Shown piece by piece: positions 61,236 to 64,000 of a stretch of DNA of 64,000 nucleotides. The DNA is from Hydrogenophaga sp. Its GTDB lineage: Bacteria; Pseudomonadota; Gammaproteobacteria; Burkholderiales; Burkholderiaceae_C. Each line of letters opens with the position of its first letter. Within the stretch, counting starts at the first letter, position 1. The stretch is taken from positions 1 through 64,000 of the forward strand of contig NZ_JAHCKL010000026.1 in assembly GCF_026125785.1 (NCBI RefSeq). Reading direction: 5' to 3'. The position numbers and the translations under genes are program-made. The notes under the pieces were generated by a model. That model ran no database searches, was not told the origin of the DNA, and saw only the letters and a list, made by a program, of their open reading frames with translations.

Positions 61236-61241
61236 GGCGCC

Positions 61242-62189
61242 ATGAACCAGCTCGATGCCCTCAAACAGTTCACCACCGTGGTGGCCGACACCGGCGACTT
61301 CAAGGAAATGGCCGCCTACGCGCCGCAGGATGCGACCACCAACCCCTCGCTGATCCTCAAGGCGGTCCAGAAGCCGGCGTATGCGGACCTGCTCAAGGAC
61401 ACCGTGAACCGTTTCGGTACCCTGGGGCTGGAAGAGACCATGAACCACCTGCTGGTGCGTTTTGGCTGCGAGATCCTGCGATTGATCCCGGGCCGGGTGT
61501 CCACCGAGGTCGATGCGCGCCTGAGCTTCGATACCGAAGCCACGGTCACCCGCGCCCGCCGCCTCATCGAGCTCTACCAGGGTGAAGGTGTGCATGTGGA
61601 CCGCGTGCTGATCAAGATCGCCGCCACTTGGGAGGGCATTCAGGCCGCGGCGCGGCTGGAGCGCGAAGGCATTCATACCAATCTCACGCTGCTGTTCTCT
61701 TTTGTGCAGGCGGTGGCCTGTGGCCAAGCCAAAGTACAGCTGATCTCGCCCTTCGTGGGACGCATCTACGACTGGTACAAGAAGCAGGCAGGCGCGACCT
61801 GGGATGAGCAGGCCATGGCGGGCGCCAACGACCCCGGCGTGAAGTCGGTGCGCGCCATCTACCACTTCTACAAGAAGCACGGTATCCGGACCGAGGTCAT
61901 GGGAGCGAGTTTTCGCAACGTGGGCCAGATCACCGCTCTGGCTGGGTGCGATCTTCTGACCATCAGCCCGGACTTGCTGGCTCAGTTGGCCGCCAGCCAG
62001 GCGCCGCTGGCCAAGGTGCTTGATGCCGGTGCAGTGCAGACCATGGATATTCCGTTCGTGACCTACGACGAAGCGGGTTTCCGTCTGGCGTTGAACGAAG
62101 ATGCCATGGCGACCGAGAAACTGGCGGAAGGCATCCGCGCCTTCTGTGCAGATGCGGTCAAGCTGGAAGCGTTGATGGCCGCTGCCTGA
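61242..62189 (+). CDS. tal: Transaldolase
   Basis: Transaldolase moves a dihydroxyacetone unit between sedoheptulose 7-phosphate and glyceraldehyde 3-phosphate in the pentose phosphate pathway. The 315-aa product is of the TalB length class, with [12 protein letters not shown] at residues 30-41 and the Schiff-base lysine at 125 in [12 protein letters not shown]. The C-terminal part contains ISPDLLAQL. Beside hexR, its control by the state of the Entner-Doudoroff pathway is likely. Confidence 0.97.
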   Translation: MNQLDALKQFTTVVADTGDFKEMAAYAPQDATTNPSLILKAVQKPAYADLLKDTVNRFGTLGLEETMNHLLVRFGCEILRLIPGRVSTEVDARLSFDTEATVTRARRLIELYQGEGVHVDRVLIKIAATWEGIQAAARLEREGIHTNLTLLFSFVQAVACGQAKVQLISPFVGRIYDWYKKQAGATWDEQAMAGANDPGVKSVRAIYHFYKKHGIRTEVMGASFRNVGQITALAGCDLLTISPDLLAQLAASQAPLAKVLDAGAVQTMDIPFVTYDEAGFRLALNEDAMATEKLAEGIRAFCADAVKLEALMAAA

Positions 62190-62191
62190 AT

Positions 62192-62947
62192 TCAGGCAGC
62201 GTCAGTCCGCAGCGCCGCCAGGCAGTGCCGCTTGGGCGGGAGGCCCTCGCGCCGCTTCACCTTAAAGCCGGCATATGCCAGCCCATCCCGTACGGTGCGC
62301 GCCACGCACCAGGTGGCGGCGTGTGCACCCGGATGGGCCAAAGAGCCGATCGTGCGCAGGATGTCTGCTGACCACATGCCCGGATTGAGCCGCGGATCGA
62401 AGCCGTCCAGGTAGATGCTGTGCACGCCTGTCTCAATGCGGCTCAATCCGGCCACCGCGTCGCCAAGGTGCAGCCGAAGCTGGACCCGACCGCCTTCGAA
62501 GACCGAGGTGCCGTGACTCAGCAGGGAAGGCCAGGCGTCCGCGAGCGCATGGGCTTGCGCTTCAAGATCCGGGAAAGGCTGGACGCTGCGCCGCACGTCA
62601 TGGGCTGACGGGGGCCAGGCTTCGGTGGCGTCGTACTGCAGCATGCCCGGGCGGTGAGGGTCGTGTCGCCAGGCCTGCCAGGTCGCCAGGAAATTCAAGC
62701 CCAGGCCGAAGCCGTTTTCCAGCACGCGCCAGCAACGGGCACCTCGCCAAGCGGCGTCTGCCGCTGGTTGGCCATCGGGTGCGGCCAGCCGGCAGCCGGC
62801 CAGAAAGACGTGTCGGGCCTGCGCAAGTCCTCCTCGCAGGCCCTGGCCCTCGCTGCGGTAGCGGTCGCCAAAGCGGACACTGAATGGCATACCCTGCGCG
62901 TCCCACGCGACAGGACTTTCTGGTTCGTTGGCGACGGCGTCGGACAT
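62192..62947 (-). CDS. MnmD-type tRNA methyltransferase (stand-alone N-domain of MnmC)
   Basis: The family methylates 5-aminomethyl-2-thiouridine at tRNA position 34. The 251-aa product has the start pattern FGDRYRSEGQGL...ARHVFLAG, the SAM-binding loop VLENGFGLGLNFLATW near residues 75-90, and LDGFDPRLNPGMW near 180-192, which is the DAFxPxxNPxxW motif with Gly for Ala. The oxidoreductase domain that E. coli MnmC carries at its C-terminus is absent; no separate copy is seen. It ends two bases from the tal stop (convergent), and its start abuts the groEL terminator. Confidence 0.87.
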   Translation of the reverse strand: MSDAVANEPESPVAWDAQGMPFSVRFGDRYRSEGQGLRGGLAQARHVFLAGCRLAAPDGQPAADAAWRGARCWRVLENGFGLGLNFLATWQAWRHDPHRPGMLQYDATEAWPPSAHDVRRSVQPFPDLEAQAHALADAWPSLLSHGTSVFEGGRVQLRLHLGDAVAGLSRIETGVHSIYLDGFDPRLNPGMWSADILRTIGSLAHPGAHAATWCVARTVRDGLAYAGFKVKRREGLPPKRHCLAALRTDAA

Positions 62948-62950
62948 GGG

Positions 62951-62988
62951 CGGAAAAAAGAAAACCCCGCGAGGATATCGCGGGGTTT
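62951..62988 (-). terminator. Intrinsic terminator of groEL
   Basis: An 11-bp perfect stem (62962-62972 with 62978-62988) with a GGATA loop is followed on the minus strand by a T-rich run (TTTTCTTTTTT read 62964-62954). It lies 57 bp past the groEL stop. The mnmD-like start codon is only about 7 bp beyond the T-run. Confidence 0.92.
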
Positions 62989-63045
62989 CGGGCCGGAGCC
63001 GCTTCGCAGACGGTGACTGTGAAGCGGCGGGGCTGCTTCAGGCCA

Positions 63046-64000
<955 letters not shown>

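Overview
The window is a high-GC chromosomal segment of a Gram-negative, flagellated betaproteobacterium. It is most likely a Burkholderiales/Comamonadaceae member (Hydrogenophaga-like). The evidence is gene content only: an flhF/fliA/flg flagellar locus, neighbouring small 16-strand porins, a Bug-type tripartite receptor next to a LysR regulator, a Coq7 hydroxylase, a HexR/transaldolase pair, and GC-rich intergenic repeats of a kind common in that family. I ran no database search, so the genus is an inference.

Positions 1-23,000 are dominated by flagellar genes. flhB-flhA-flhF, a degenerate FlhG-like gene and fliA (sigma 28) run rightward. After a LysE-type exporter, an unknown lipoprotein and a repeat-bearing spacer, flgA-flgM-flgN run leftward, with a sigma-28-like promoter in front of flgM. 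flgB-C-D-E-F-G-H-I-J-K-L run rightward and are followed by an HDOD signalling protein and queC. Together these encode export-gate parts, sigma/anti-sigma control, the rod, rings, hook and hook-filament junction.

Positions 22,700-31,126 are accessory metabolism: a LysR regulator divergent from a periplasmic Bug receptor, an FAD oxidoreductase and a Gfo/Idh/MocA dehydrogenase (a likely small catabolic cluster), an SbmA/YddA-type ABC exporter, an M28 peptidase in lower-GC DNA, and a cytosolic 5'-nucleotidase.

Positions 31,239-42,921 carry a type II secretion system. gspG-H-I-J-K-L-M-N-D-E-F run leftward and a short, PDZ-less gspC runs divergently. An in-frame 87-bp tandem repeat sits at the 5' end of gspK.

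Positions 42,918-50,958 hold a CobT-family protein with altered signature motifs, ilvA, an intergenic unit that looks like a small RNA gene (own promoter, palindromic operator and terminator), an OsmC protein, coq7, two porins with strong terminators, a ComEA-like helix-hairpin-helix protein and a DUF3047 lipoprotein.

Positions 51,154-60,308 are a peptide/opine-type ABC importer with two binding proteins and an M20 amidohydrolase inside the operon, ending in a secreted protein of unknown function. Positions 60,330-64,000 hold hexR, tal with a HexR-like operator between them, a stand-alone MnmD-type methyltransferase, and the 3' part of groEL cut by the window edge. I saw no insertion sequence, CRISPR array, tRNA, rRNA or prophage.
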